Of a DNA stretch of 64,000 bases, positions 22,010-34,112 are shown piece after piece. Source of the stretch: Eleusine coracana subsp. coracana (lineage: Eukaryota; Streptophyta; Magnoliopsida; Poales; Poaceae); the NCBI GenBank assembly GCA_032690845.1, contig CM064434.1, positions 34,948,342-35,012,341 on the forward strand, read 5' to 3'. Below the pieces are notes generated by a model. It did not search any database, had not been told where the DNA came from, and saw only the letters and a list, made by a program, of their open reading frames with translations. The stretch's first letter is position 1; the number at the start of each line of letters is the position of its first letter. The position numbers and the translations under genes are program-made.

Positions 22010-23330
22010 CATACCTTTGTATGACGACCAAAATTTCGGGTAATGAGTACTCAGAAATTCTTCAGATTCCCAAGTGGACTCGTCTTTCGAGTGATTACTC
22101 CATTGAACTTTATAGAATTTGAGGATTCTTTTACGGGTTGTGCACTTTTTCTCATCGAGGATCTTTATTGGTTGTTTGAAGCATGTGAGGTCTGGTTGAA
22201 GTTGGTCATAGTCTTCCAAGACTTTGTCAATGGGGGGTTTGAGACACCGCTTTAGTTGAGAGACGTGAAAGGTGGGATGAACTCCGGATAGATCAGTGGG
22301 TAACTTCAACTTGTAGGCTACCTTTCCACATTGCTCCAAAATTTAGAATGACCCAATATAACGGGGAGCTAACTTTCCTTTGACTCCAAACCGTTGGATA
22401 CCCTTCATTGGTGATACTCGAAGATAGACGTAGTTACCCTTATTGAAATACAGTGGTCTACATCATCAGTTTGTGTACTTCTCTTGGCAGCACTTGGCAG
22501 CCTTAAGATTTGCCTGAATGGTACAAACTTTTTCTTCTGCATCCTTGACAAGGTTAGGACCAAAGGTTGCTCTTTCTCTAGATTCAAACCAGTTTAACGG
22601 TGTTCTACAACTGCGTCCATATAGTGCTTCAAATGGTGACATTTTCACACTCTCCTGGTAAATTTTGTTATACGAGAATTCAGCGTAGGGGAGATACTCA
22701 TCCCAGTTACCGCCATGTGTTAAAACACATGCCCTAAGCATATCCTCCAAAATTTGGTTGACACGCTCTATCTGTCCATGGTGGCGGGATGGTAAGCAGA
22801 ACTACAAATTAGGCATGTACCCAAAGATGCATGTAGCTGTTCCCAGAAACAAGCGACAAACTATGAACCACGATCTGAAATGATGGTTTTGGGTACTCCA
22901 TGACGACACATAATTCTTGCAATGTATAGCTCCGCGTATTGCCGTATGTTGTATCTATTGTTGACCGGCAAGAAGTGAGCAGGTTTGGTGAGTCGGTCCA
23001 CAATGACCCAAATAGAATCATGCTTATGCGAAGTGAGAGGTAGGCCAACAATAAAGTCCATGCTGATGTCCTCCCATTTCCAAGCAGGAATACTCAATGG
23101 CTGAAGCAATCCGTCTTGTTTCAAATGGTCAGCCTTAACTCTCTAACAAGTATCACATTCTGCAACATATCGAGCCACTTCTCGCTTCATTCTTGTCCAC
23201 CAAAAATTCTTGTTTAGATCTTGGTACATTTTATTACTACCCGGATGGATGGAGTACTTGGAGTGATGTGCTTCATCCAAGACTTTCCGTCTAAGTTCAA
23301 ACTCTTTTGGTACTACCAAACGGTTATTGA
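22010..23330 (-). pseudogene. pol (int): Tekay integrase with C-terminal chromodomain (broken)
   Basis: Integrase joins the DNA copy to host chromatin. On the minus strand a zinc-binding region (histidines near 23270, then AECDTC near 23150) is followed by the core. First comes a DFIVGLP motif with the first Asp (about 23060), then ISDRGS with the second Asp (about 22870). The YHP...GQIERVN block with the Glu (about 22760) is out of frame, because two bases are missing in front of it. At the C-terminus (22339-22010) a GVHPTFHVSQLK segment and a chromodomain (ILDEKKCTTRKR, then FYKVQWSNHSKDESTWE) are readable. In the family this domain targets insertion to heterochromatin. Stops at several sites make the gene inactive. 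Confidence 0.88.
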
Positions 23331-24723
23331 ATCATAGGGTATCGTCAGAGTCTTGAGTGAAGCATTTTGCTTTACCCTTCTTAATGTTTTGACGGACATG
23401 ATTTATACCAATGTCATTTTTCTGTGCAGCAATGATTTCTTCATGAATAGTAGAATGTACACTAAGGTTGCTAATCACTATGGCAGGCAAAACGTGAAGA
23501 CTGGGTTCTGAAGCAGTGACATGGTTGCCGTTGTTCTGATATTCCAGTACTAGGTGATGGCAGTGTACCTTCCTGCTCAACGCATCGGCGACCACATTGG
23601 CCTTGCCCGGATGATAATGAATCTCTAGGTTATAATCCTTAATCAGCTCTAGCCACCGACGCAGTCTCATGTTCAGATTAGTCTGGGTAAAGATATATTT
23701 TAAGCTCTTATGATCCGTGTAGACGTGCACTAAGTTTCCGAGCAAGTAATGCCTCCATATTTTTAGTGCAAGTACAACTGCAGCTAGTTCTAAATCATGA
23801 GTTGGATAGTGCTCTTCATGCTTTCATAGTTGTCGAGATGCATAGGAAATGACACGACCTTCCTGCATGAACACACATCCAAGTCCTGTCCCAGATGCAT
23901 CACAATACACGTCGAACGGCTTGGTGATGTCTGGTTGAGCCAGTACTGGGGCAGTGGTCAATAATTTCTTCAATGCTTGAAACACTTCTTCACAACTGTC
24001 ATTCCAATTGAATTTCTTATCCTTTTTCAACAGCTCCGTGATGGGTTTGGTCAGCCAAGAAAAATTTGGAATGAACCTACGATAATATCCTGCTAGCCCG
24101 AGGAAACTGCATACTTGATGAACCGTCTTTGGTGACTTCCAATCTAACACATCTTGAACCTTTCTAGGATCCACCGAGATACCTTTCATAGAGACTATGT
24201 GACCAAGAAATGGCACACGGTCCAACCAGAATTCACACTTGCTGAATTTTGCATACAGCTTGTGATCTCGGAGGCGTTGAAGAACAATGCAAAGATGTTC
24301 AACATGCTCTTCCTTTGACTTAGAATAGATGAGGATGTCATCAATGAATACTACCACAAATTTGTCCAACTTGGGCATGAATACCGAATTCATGAGGTAC
24401 ATGTAATGGGCAGGGGCATTCATCAATCCGAATGACATTACTAGATACTCAAACAATCCATATCTAGTAGAGAAGGCGGTCTTCGGAATGTCTTCGGCTC
24501 TGATCTTGATTTGATGATAGCCCGAACGGAGGTCAATCTTTGAAAAGACCTTAGCACCAACCAATTGGTCGAAGAGGATATCTATACGGGGTAATGGGTA
24601 TTTGTTCATGATGGTAACTTCGTTAAGAAGCCGATAGTCAACGACAAGGCGCACGTACTTGTCCTTCTTCTTCACAAAAATAGCAGGGCAGCCCCAGGGT
24701 GAAGTGCTTGGATGAATGAATCC
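23331..24723 (-). pseudogene. pol (rt-rh): Tekay reverse transcriptase and RNase H, main part
   Basis: One long open stretch (24723-23824 on the minus strand) carries the RT fingers and palm: WGCPAIFVKKKD, VDYRLLNE, then KIDLRSGYHQIKI, FGLMNAPA and the catalytic VFIDDILIYS. The thumb and connection follow, then the RNase H start with DVYCDASGTGLGCV. After one stop at about 23824 (Gln-type codon to TAG) RNase H continues in 23745-23332 with VYTDHKSLKY and the NVVADALSRK end. The N-terminal ~40 residues are separated by the solo LTR at 24724-25647. Apart from these breaks the domain is well preserved. Confidence 0.92.
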
Positions 24724-25652
24724 TGATGTGGACAAGGGTTCCCGATCTTCCGAAAGGTTCTTGGTAAGTTGATTTGGCTGGAGGCGACACACAAATCGAT
24801 CCGGCTTCAGAACAGCACGTTCTAAACCCCGCAATCGCAGCACGACGTCTCCTCTGGTTATCAACCGTCCAAAAGACGATTGACCTCGCCGAGAAGGCTA
24901 ATCCCTGCCTGCGAATCAAGAACACAAGCAAGAACAACGAATAATGCAACACAATTGCAGATGTATGATTAAACTCTCGAAGTTGGGGTCTCACAAACCG
25001 ATGAACGGCGAAACTGTTTATGAACAGAATTGATCTAAGCAAAACCCCAACCCTAATGGTGCGGCGGTGGCTGTATATAAAGACCCTAGGGTCGTGCAAG
25101 ACCCTCTGGACGCGCCCCGAATTGGGCTCAACTAGATACAAGGCCCAAAGACAAAAAATAAGCGACGCAGCACCGACACAGATTCTGGACTCTCTCTTGT
25201 TTTGACGATTCCCGATGACTCCGGATGAATTTTGACATGAGGCCGGCGGCATTGGAAAGGTCTTCTCCTTATCTTTCCGTGCATATGTAGAACGTCCAAA
25301 TCCGAGTCCGTATGCGTCCTGGGCGACCGTTTTAGTATAGACTGGTCCTGGGCCCCGAAACAGACTCGAAGTCGGTTTTGATTGGGCCTCCACTTTGGCT
25401 TCCAAGCCCTTGCTGGCCCTCCACGTTTCCAAATCCTTCTCCCATCATCTCCTGGTCCTCTCCATGGTTTCTAATCATAAAATAATCATTAGGTAGCAAA
25501 CCATTCTCAAAAGTAACATATAGCGAAGAACGTAGGAACGAGCTCACCTCTAAATTTAGTTGTCGTGTACGAGCTCTAGTCATTGGACCTTGCAAGTCCA
25601 GATTTGGAGGAGTGTTGTGTGTATCCATAGGAGTGATGTCCTCATCAAATCC
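24719..25652 (-). mobile_element. Solo LTR, TGATG...CATCA family, inserted in Tekay reverse transcriptase
   Basis: The LTR 24724-25647 (924 bases) is flanked by perfect AATCC duplications (24719-24723 and 25648-25652). Deleting it with one duplication rejoins the RT codons for ELLEKGF and IHPS in frame. Read on the minus strand, the LTR opens with codons for a polyprotein end (GPMTRARTRQLN, then an RNHGEDQE block). This matches chromovirus groups whose pol frame runs into the 3' LTR. The LTR ends and that tail resemble centromeric (CRM/CRR-like) elements, which is my inference and not verified. Confidence 0.85.
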
Positions 25653-25967
25653 TTTTTCCAATAACTCATTCAGCTGCTTTTTCAACTCCACCAGCTCATT
25701 CGGGGCCATTTTATATGGGTGATAGGATATCGGAGAAGTTCCTGACTGTAGCTCTATCTTAAATTCCACGTCACGGTCAGGCGGTAGACCAGAGATGCCC
25801 TCGGGAAACACGTTCGGATACTCATGAACGACGGGAATAATCTTGAGTGATTGCCCATCCAAGTGATGGACAACCAAGGCTTTTGATGAATTGACATTTA
25901 GAGAAAGTGTGTCCTTTCCATGCAAGGGAGAGTTGATGTGAACGATACGAGGCTCAATGTCTAGCAT
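25648..25967 (-). pseudogene. pol: Tekay protease-RT linker and RT N-terminus
   Basis: The minus-strand frame starts near 25967 and carries the linker (VVHEYPNVFPEGISGLPPDRDVEF) that precedes reverse transcriptase in Ty3/gypsy polyproteins. The first RT residues (MAPNELVELKKQLNELLEKGF) follow, before the solo LTR. The frame continues artificially through the LTR to 25332. A stop/frameshift near 25961 separates it from the protease frame. Confidence 0.85.
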
Positions 25968-26329
25968 GGCTCTATGGGTTTCATCCAGATCATACCTATG
26001 ATCAGGTCGATCTCTTTGTCCTTGAGCATGATAAAATCAGTGGGGTAGATCTTTTGATTAATTTCTAGTGGAGCTTTACACACTATTTCGTTAGCAAGAA
26101 TTTGTCCAGCAGGAGAGCGGACGGTGTAGCATCTATTTATGACGGTGGTGTGGAGTTTATGTTTTTGCACACAATCTTTGCTAATGAAGTTATGGGTAGC
26201 ACCAGAATCAAAAAGTGCAAGGACAGGCTGGCGATAGAGCGAGAGCGTACCAATCAGCACAGGTTCGCCCTGAGGGATATCTTCAGCATTAGTGTAGTTC
26301 ACTTCGGCACCATGTGATGGTGCATTCAC
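25961..26329 (-). pseudogene. pol (pr): Tekay aspartic protease
   Basis: This 122-residue stretch contains the active-site motif LALFDSGATHNFIS and the IIGMIWM region near the end. It is the retroviral-type protease that would cut the Gag-Pol polyprotein. It lies between the gag zinc knuckle and the RT linker in the expected order. Small frame breaks lie on both sides. Confidence 0.88.
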
Positions 26330-27441
26330 ATTCCTGCTCTAGTTCTAACGCTGGGTGGTGCTATGATTGTTGTAATTGCGCCTCGGTGCGGTGCAGTTCT
26401 TGGCAAAGTGGCCGATACGACCACAGTTGTAGCATGGATAACTGCTCCCATGATCAACAGGCTGTGGGGCACGGGCAGTCTGATTTCCCTGCTGCTGGTA
26501 TAGTGTACGGTACTTAGTGTTCTACTATTGGTACGGTGCATGGGATGGGAAGTTCTACTGCTGGGGTGGCCTCGAGTAGTTCTGACCATATCACCGCTGA
26601 TACTGCTGATGCAGAGATGCCCGGAAACATTGTCCGGTAGGTGAAGTGTAAATCAGGCGGTGCTTCGCCTGTGGGGCAGCAGAGGCACTAGCAGGGGCCT
26701 TTCTTTTGCGATCTTCTTCTTCAACTTGGTGCATAGCGCCTTCCTGGACAATAGCAGCATTGACCAAGTCATTGTATATGCCGATTGTTTGCCAAGTCAG
26801 ACACTCCTTAAGGGTGGCATTCATACCACGTAGAAATGCATATCTCTTTTTATCCTCGGTATTGACATACTCAGTAGCATACTGAGCTAGATGATTAAAA
26901 GCTTCAGAATATTGGAGGACATTCCTCCCTCCTTGTTTCAGATCCATGAATTCTTGGAATTTCCTTTTCATGAGGCCGCCTAGGATGAAATGAGCATGAA
27001 ATGCAGTCTTGAACTCATTCCATTCAACACGGCGTCCAGCGGGCAGAGTAGCGTCATAGTTTGCCACCAGGCGCTAGGAGAGCCCTGGAGTTGTTGGGCG
27101 GCGAATAGCACCTTCTGGTGCTCGGTGCATTCCAGCAGACCGAATTTTGTCTCGGTCTGGCGCAGCCAGTGATCGGCATCCAGAGGTTCTCTAGCGCTCT
27201 CCATGGTTGGCGGATGAGTACCTAGAAAATCTGAGTAGTTGCTCTGTCGAGGCTGGTTGTTGTTGTTACGGTGGCCTCCCTGTCCAGCTAGATGGGACAT
27301 GATATCCACTAGCCGACGAAGAATCTTGGAGTCATTTTGCTGCCGATTGAGTGCAGCAGCCAATACCTCAGCTAGTGAAGGCTCAGCATTAGCTCCTTGC
27401 TGGGAGCTTTCAGGATCATCCTGATTCCAAGTACGCACCAT
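26330..27441 (-). pseudogene. gag: Tekay gag with CCHC zinc knuckle (frameshifted)
   Basis: The start is the ATG at 27441 on the minus strand. The first frame (to about 27060) carries the beginning of the gypsy Gag domain (ADHWLRQTETKF, then a VLFAAQQLQGSPSAWW block). A frameshift near 27060 moves it to 27067-26591, which carries the rest (WNEFKTAFHAHFI, FMDLKQGGRNVLQYSEAFN and the RKRKAP basic tail). A CCHC knuckle, CYNCGRIGHFAKNC, is readable in another frame near 26437-26390. The order and length fit a complete Tekay Gag. With two frame changes and a stop before the knuckle it cannot make the full protein. Confidence 0.9.
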
Positions 27442-27732
27442 GCTGCAATTTATACGGTTGCACCTTAGTCATTCCTCAAAATAATCCATAGAAACACATG
27501 TGCAAGAATATAAATTTGCAAGAGGCACGAGTAAATTTCACAAGTAACAACCATCTTCATTAATTCAATTCAGACTACATGGTTGTTAAAAGGACATCGT
27601 CACACAACTTCCTACACATATGTGCCAACGCCTAGCTACGGTATTGCGAACACGTAATGCAAGATTCACACTCCTACATTGAACTAGGAATACTTATATT
27701 ACACGACCAAGCACCGGGGTGTGGTGATCCAA

Positions 27733-28596
27733 CTACTCCTGGCCTATGTCTTCCAACTCTTCTGGTTCCATAGGCTCTTCTGGTTCCTCCAGATCCATCA
27801 TTTCCACATCATTAATACCGACCGACGCCATCTCTACATCCTCTTGTTCTCTATACTCCATGATGATCTTATCCCAATTTCCTTCAATAGGAAGGTGGGC
27901 AGCCTTGAATGCGTCCAAGTCATCTTGAGCCTCAATCATATCATGCTCAAGATCTGCTGCATCCAGCAAGGCTTGATCACATTCTTCTATAATTGCATCC
28001 ATCTCTTCATTCTTTGCTTGAATTTGTTGGTTTAGTTCTGCAATTTCCTCATCCTTAGCTTGTTTTTTGACTTCAGAAAGTCGAAGTGCAGCATGAAACA
28101 CATCCAGACGCCGGCACAAGTTTGTGCATAAGGCAAAAGTGGATAAGCCATAATACTCTATTATGGATAGCATAGGATCATGGTGGCGATGGTTTGGATC
28201 AAAGATGAAATCCACACGCCTAATCCACTCGAAGTCCGTCACATCATTAATATGCAGCAAGGCGACAGGTGTTTCAGCAACATCATGCTTGTGGTCTTCA
28301 CAGAACCGAGTAAGTGCCTTGAATGCAGCTACATTCCAGGTGGAAGGCAAATCTGTCCCGATGACGCTAATGGTCCAAGATTCCCATACGGGAATGACCG
28401 AGTAATTGGTGGGAACCGCCACATGGATGACACATGGGGGGATTCCATGCTCCTGAAATTCCTTGCCAACATAGGTGGGAGGAATGGAATATTCGAATCT
28501 CTGGAGAATTCTCCAAAATAGGTGAACCATCCCTGTGAACTCCAGGCCGTTGGTGATCTCCCAACCTGGTGGTGCTTGATTGGTGTTTTCAGCCAT
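27733..28596 (-). CDS. Upstream ORF ('ORF0') of the Tekay element, second copy, intact 287 aa
   Basis: This uninterrupted frame lies between the 5' LTR and gag, on the same strand as gag. The N-terminal half has a conserved-looking region with a GMVHLFWRILQRF block, then PPTYVGKEFQEHG and PPCVIHVAVP, and later a TRFCEDHKHDVAETPVALL segment. From about residue 165 to 215 it is rich in Lys, Glu and Gln with heptad-like spacing, probably a coiled coil. The last ~50 residues are strongly acidic. An extra ORF in this place is known in RIRE3/RIRE8-type elements and has no proven function. It is the longest intact extra gene in the window while the element's gag and pol are broken, so it may owe its survival to chance. 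Confidence 0.75.
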   Translation of the reverse strand: MAENTNQAPPGWEITNGLEFTGMVHLFWRILQRFEYSIPPTYVGKEFQEHGIPPCVIHVAVPTNYSVIPVWESWTISVIGTDLPSTWNVAAFKALTRFCEDHKHDVAETPVALLHINDVTDFEWIRRVDFIFDPNHRHHDPMLSIIEYYGLSTFALCTNLCRRLDVFHAALRLSEVKKQAKDEEIAELNQQIQAKNEEMDAIIEECDQALLDAADLEHDMIEAQDDLDAFKAAHLPIEGNWDKIIMEYREQEDVEMASVGINDVEMMDLEEPEEPMEPEELEDIGQE

Positions 28597-28835
28597 CTAC
28601 AAGGAAAGTACTTCGATTGAGTCAAAGAGTATGATCGAGCTAGAATTCTTATGAAACTCTGGTGCAACAACAGTAGCGGAAAAGGGGTACAACCAATACA
28701 TAACATAAGTCAACATAGCCTTAAGTACATGAACTTGGGATATGCGACCATCGAGTTACAAAAGCATCTCACACAGTGATCCCCCAAAATACCACAACCT
28801 CGCATGGTCGACAAAAGCTACCTACCCAACTTGTC

Positions 28836-29798
28836 CTACCTACACGAGCTAGCCCAGTCTATCACGATCCCATAAGTCCTGTCTCTGGCTGGTGCCTTGT
28901 AGTCCACGTCAGACTCCTCGTCCATGTCCTCGTCCGGATCCTCCTCCTCGGGTGCTGCCGGTGGTGCCAGGACCGCCTCTAGCTGCTGCTGTAGGCCCTG
29001 GTTCTCGTGAGCCAGGGTCTCTAAATCCTCTCCCATGAGCTCCATCTCGTGCTGTGCAGCCGTCAACTGATGCTGTAGGTGCTCATTGTGGTTGGTGCGC
29101 TACTACATAATCACGCCACGCCTATCAACTTCCTGCGCGAGGGTGTCATGCTGTCCAGTGACCTCAGTAACACGAGCCTCACTTGCCTCAAGAGCAACGG
29201 TCAGCCGCTGAATCTCACTCTACTGTGCGTCATCCTGTGTCTGCAGATCATTCCTCTGCACCTAGACCTGCTCAGCGTCAGCCAGTAAAATCCTACTATG
29301 GCTGGTAGCCTCCTCATCCAAGTTGAGGAGGTACTCAGAGTAGTGGGACACACGGTGGTACCCCGCGTGATACGCCGGGTAGTCGTTGCGGGCGATGCGC
29401 CTCACGCGCCTCTACCAGACCGGGTTGGCCTCGTGCCAGATGGGAATCATCTCAAACGGAGTCCCAGAGAGTGCTGTTGTGTGGTGCCCGCAGAAGTGAG
29501 TGTGAGCCCTGTGGGCGACTCTCTCTAAGCCCTCACGGAGGCTCCCACAAGTCGTCGTGCTCTCCCTCCCCGCCATGTCGAGGTTGCGCGGGTGAGTGGT
29601 CACGCTGATGTGCACCTCAGCAAGGGTCACCCTGTGGCGGTGGATCTCGTGGTCCTTGTAGGAGGGTGGCTCATCGTAGCCCAACAAGTGTAGCAAATCC
29701 CACAAAAGTGTAGTAAAGCGACGGTGGTGGAGACCGGTGGTGTAGCGCCACCCATCGTGCGAGAGCTCCTCAAAACCGTGGTCACCCATCTGGAACAA
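28836..29798 (-). pseudogene. Upstream ORF ('ORF0') of the Tekay element, first copy, decayed
   Basis: It has the same layout as 27733-28596. A front region with RFTTLLWDLLHLLGYDEPPSY and a VTLAEVHISV block (29798-29412) leads into a long Gln/Glu/Leu-rich coiled-coil part. An acidic end with PEEEDPDEDMDEE (to 28836) closes it. Several in-frame stops separate the pieces. The shared order (tryptophan-rich front, PP-x-Y motif, coiled coil, acidic tail) shows that the two are relatives lying head to tail. They have diverged strongly, so the duplication is old or the two were acquired separately. Confidence 0.65.
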
Positions 29799-31106
29799 AA
29801 ACCCAATGGTGAGTACAGTGTTCTATGGGCAAAATGCACATCACTAACAAGTGTCATGGTGCTGGTAATGATAGCAAAATCACAACAATTTGATTAAGTC
29901 AAACTTTCCCTATAGTAAAGATGCATTTCATATAGAGTGCTATGAAATACAGAGACCAAGTTTTTAGTTCATATTTTCTAGCCTCATGGTGCAATAATAC
30001 GGTGATGGTTTTTTTTTAAAAAAAAATGGGTGTTGTCTTGACTGTACCATAGTAAGAAAAGTGGGTATTTTGAATAGAAAACAAGGTCTTAAAAATTGGG
30101 GTTGGAACTAGGTTATACCCCACTTTCATAGCTTTCCAGATTGTATTTATATTCTCAAAAACTCCAAGCAAATCTGGACTTATGAATTTTGCAAGTTCAG
30201 GTTGGCAGATTCTATTTCAGGAAGACAGAGGCTGAGTGTTTTGGCTCTACTGGACAGTGGGAAAACAACCAAATTATGAAACCTATTGGAGATGAAAATA
30301 GGCTTCAAGGGCTTTCCAGATTGGGTTTAAACTCTTGCAAATTCGAAGTACAACTTTAGTTATGAAATTTTTAAGTTCAAGGTCACGCTGAAAACAGTGA
30401 GTTGACAGATTGTACTTGTTCTCTGTTTCTGAGGTTGTTACTGTTATGATCGAATTTTAATTTAAATTCTAGGTGACAGGGGATGTTGAGACCTTTCCAA
30501 AAAGTATTTGTATGACTTATTTGGTTGAGTAAATTAATAGTTATGAATTTTTTTTTATTTAGAGGTTGGTGAGCAAGAGGAGAACAAGTTTTAGTTTAGT
30601 TATAATGGGATGCATGATGCAAAATTTTCATTTTTATGATCCTATCGTTCCTCACAACAAAACGCCTATCTTTGCTGATACTTAGCGGCACGGATACTTG
30701 GTGACGACCTGCACTCAACACGTAAGTCAATCTAAATATTATACTAACAGCGTTAGTGTACCAGCAAAAAATCCATTCCAGAAACAATACATCAAATTCA
30801 AAAGAAACTACGAAAAGAAGCATATTTCTACTAGTAACGATCCATGGAAAAGGATCGCCCTGTGATAAGTCATGAGCCAACAGTGTCTCGTATCCGCCTG
30901 CGAGCACAGACACTGATATCATGCGTGTCGGTTAAGCACGCACGTATCTTTGTTTGAAGAAGCCGTAGATGCAAGTAATATAAACAATCATAACCCAGGT
31001 TAGCTTTGTCACCACCCTATTATCTACATGGGCAATACTAACGTATCCTCACTCGCAAACGTCACAGTTTTTTTTTAAAATACGATTTATATGTTGTATT
31101 ATCATG
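29799..31106. other. Leader of the Tekay element between primer site and ORF0
   Basis: About 1.3 kb of AT-rich sequence without credible frames; it would be the untranslated 5' part of the element's RNA. A homopolymer A/T stretch lies near 30008-30030. Confidence 0.6.
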
Positions 31107-31127
31107 GACCACGGCTCTGATACCAAC
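31107..31127 (-). promoter_or_regulatory. Primer-binding site of the Tekay element
   Basis: The minus strand reads TTGGTATCAGAGCCGTGGTC right after the LTR end, a long match to the initiator methionine tRNA site. Confidence 0.92.
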
Positions 31128-34048
31128 TGTGACGCCCCTTCCTAGAGGATCGAGGTCCCGATGGTGCTGATAGCGCAGACACTTGATAATACAACATTGG
31201 TCCAAATGTAAGTTGAATATTACATGAATACGATGATTTAGAGTCCAGCGAAATATTACAAGTTCATGAATGTTTTGAAAATAGCGGAAGCAATAATGTT
31301 GAGAACTACGAGCTCGATGATACAACATAGTAATGGTTCATGCCCGAAGAACCATCACTCTAGCAGCACACAACATCACTGCGGCAGCAAGTCGGACTCC
31401 TAGTGGGCAGTCCAACCCTCAGGGACCTGCTTGTCCCAAGGCAGCACATCTACAGGCAACTCTATTTCTTCATTACCTGAAGAACACATTGGCACAATAC
31501 CTGAGTACTAATTACTCAGCAAGACTTACCCGTTGGACACCTAGACATGCTCAGGCTCTAATAGGTGGCTTGTTGGAAAGGTCTCGGACTAAGCAACCTA
31601 TTAGTTCTATCAAGTTTTATTTGCCAATTTAATGGGTTGAACTGAATTGTAACTTTAGTGGCAACAATAAGATAATAGAACCATACATGAAGTAAGTACA
31701 ACATAAGAGTAGCAATAATCATGATCAACGATAAACATCATAATCAATTTCTAAGTATCAAGTGCGACTACGTGATTGGCTCGGTGACCAAGCGGTACTC
31801 ATTACTACGAGGGACAACAATTGCAATCAATTTACACCAGCTGGGAAAACCCGAGATGCATGACACATACGCACCGGCAACCTTTCGCAAGAAAAGCACA
31901 TACACCTCAGCCCGGGTGTGGTGACGTCGAGTGGGCATGCCGTTCTGCCAACAGTACTTCATGGTCTGAACCGCCCACTCCAGCAGCAGGAGGGTCAATG
32001 ACCAACGCACCTTAACCGTCGTCAATGCATGTGACCTTTAATGCTACATCGGTTTACTAGTGCCCATAAGCTAGCATGCATTCGGTACTGTTCAACACTT
32101 GATCAAGGAGCCGACCACGGACGGGTCCTAGGTTTGACAAGGTAGGGCTACCACAGTCAACACCCATGTGTTGCTGCAAACCTACACATGCATTATCCCT
32201 GTCCGGTCATAACATCAAATAAACTTCTTTTATTAGTTCCCATTCCAGTTGTCAAGTTTATTCCTTAGTAATAATAGTACCTTATTAACGAGACTAGCAA
32301 TTACTAAGCATAGCATAACAGTACCGATTCTACCAAGTTCTAAGACAATAGCATAGGTTATTTCGGTATCGCGCAAACTGGGTTTCAATCAACTCCTATG
32401 ACCTAATGCAACAATAAGTATAGACACTAGTATTATTGTAAACTAGCAAAATTTATAAAGAGGCGAATGTAAACCGGGGCTTGCCTGGATCAACACTAGT
32501 GTTAGCAACTTCTACTTCCTGATCTTGAGGGTCAACGTCCTTCTGAAAATCCTCTTCTTGCTCCTAGTTATCGTTGCCTATATGATAGAATGGTATTTAA
32601 CGGCATTAGGGAAATACCGTTGAATGCAATGACATGATGCATTCAAGCACATCGTGTTTTAATGTTAATTAAAAATTATTTTATGTTCTCAAAGCCATAT
32701 GCTTCAAAGAAGGTGGGTTGTTAATTAAGATTTTAGGTATATATATTCTTTATGCAATTAAACATGGTAAACAAGTGACATGGGCAATTAATTAATTAGC
32801 AAAAGAAATTTATGTTTCTGTACATGTGTGATTTACTGTGTATAGAGGACCACATTAGTGATTTTTGTGCCATGTGGTAAGGGCAGATTATTTATAGAAT
32901 AATTACTAGGATTAATCTAAGCAAAAACCCTAAATATATTCCAGAGCATAATACAATTCATATTTTGCCAAACCAAAACTTGGGGTGGTAGATGTTCATG
33001 TGTTTACTTAGCATGCCAAAAATTGGGATTTAATTCCATTCCTAGAATTTCTGGTGAATTAATTGGTGTTTTAACAATTTAATGTATTATTAAAAATGCA
33101 TGTACAGAGACAGTGATTTGTCATTTTACTAAAATAGAGATCCTTAAGATGAACCTAACAAAATTTGTTTGGTCCAAAAAGATTTTGAATTCGATTTACT
33201 ATGAATTTTGGAAGTTTTAATATTTTCTGGGATTTTAATGGGTATTTTCTTGTTAAAGGATTTCCACGTAGGCAACACCTCAGTTCCACGTCGGCTACAC
33301 GTGGGTACCACGTTGGGTGCCAGTGGGATGCCAGTGTGGCCAGGGTCAGCGGCGCTGGGGTTTCGCCGGAGTTGGTCAAACCACGCCGTCGGCGTCTACG
33401 CGTGACAAAACCTCACCGCGACGGCTCGGTCGTGCTCAGCGCGTCAAGGTGAGTCTAGTGGTGGTGATCGCGAGGTGGTAGACTCACCGGGGTTGGTCGT
33501 CGGTGAGAGGCGGCGGAAGAGAGAGGCTCGGCGGCGTCGTGTTTCAGCTACGATGCGCGGATTCGATCGCCGTCTTCGCCCACAGCATCACGAGGACATG
33601 CAGAAGCTCGGCGTCGAGGATGTTGTCGTGGACGTTGGTGGGAACAGGGGGTTCACCGTGGGGGCGGCTCGGTTCTATTGGCGGGGCGAGATCAACCGGA
33701 GAAGTCGGTGTGCAGTGGTCTCATGAGAAGAAACAGGGGGAAAAAAGCAATCAGGCATGTTCGGGAACAAGTTGCGCACGAGTGAAGAAAGAATCGAAGG
33801 CCGAGGTTCACCTAATTTGGCGAATTTGAAGTCGGCACCTTTGGAGGTCGACCAGAAGCACATCTCGTATTTTCCCAAATCAACTCAAATTCGATCGAGG
33901 GCTTGCTGAGCGAAGAGTATGGGAAGTAGGAGAGGGTTCGTGCGATTCTGTTTGGCTCTGGACTCGGCTCGGGGGTGTGGGAGCAGTGGCAATTTGAGCT
34001 CAAGCTCTAGCCGTTAATGGCGGAATGGTGAAGGGAGAAACAGAAACA

Positions 34049-34112
<64 letters not shown>

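Noticed and set aside
24638..25432. 264-codon frame joining reverse transcriptase sequence to a novel tail
   Set aside because: It is an artefact of reading through the solo LTR 24724-25647. Part of it is in a different frame from RT.
34055..34110. The RERERE-type protein stretch encoded by the GA repeat
   Set aside because: It is the translation of a microsatellite, expanded in one LTR only.
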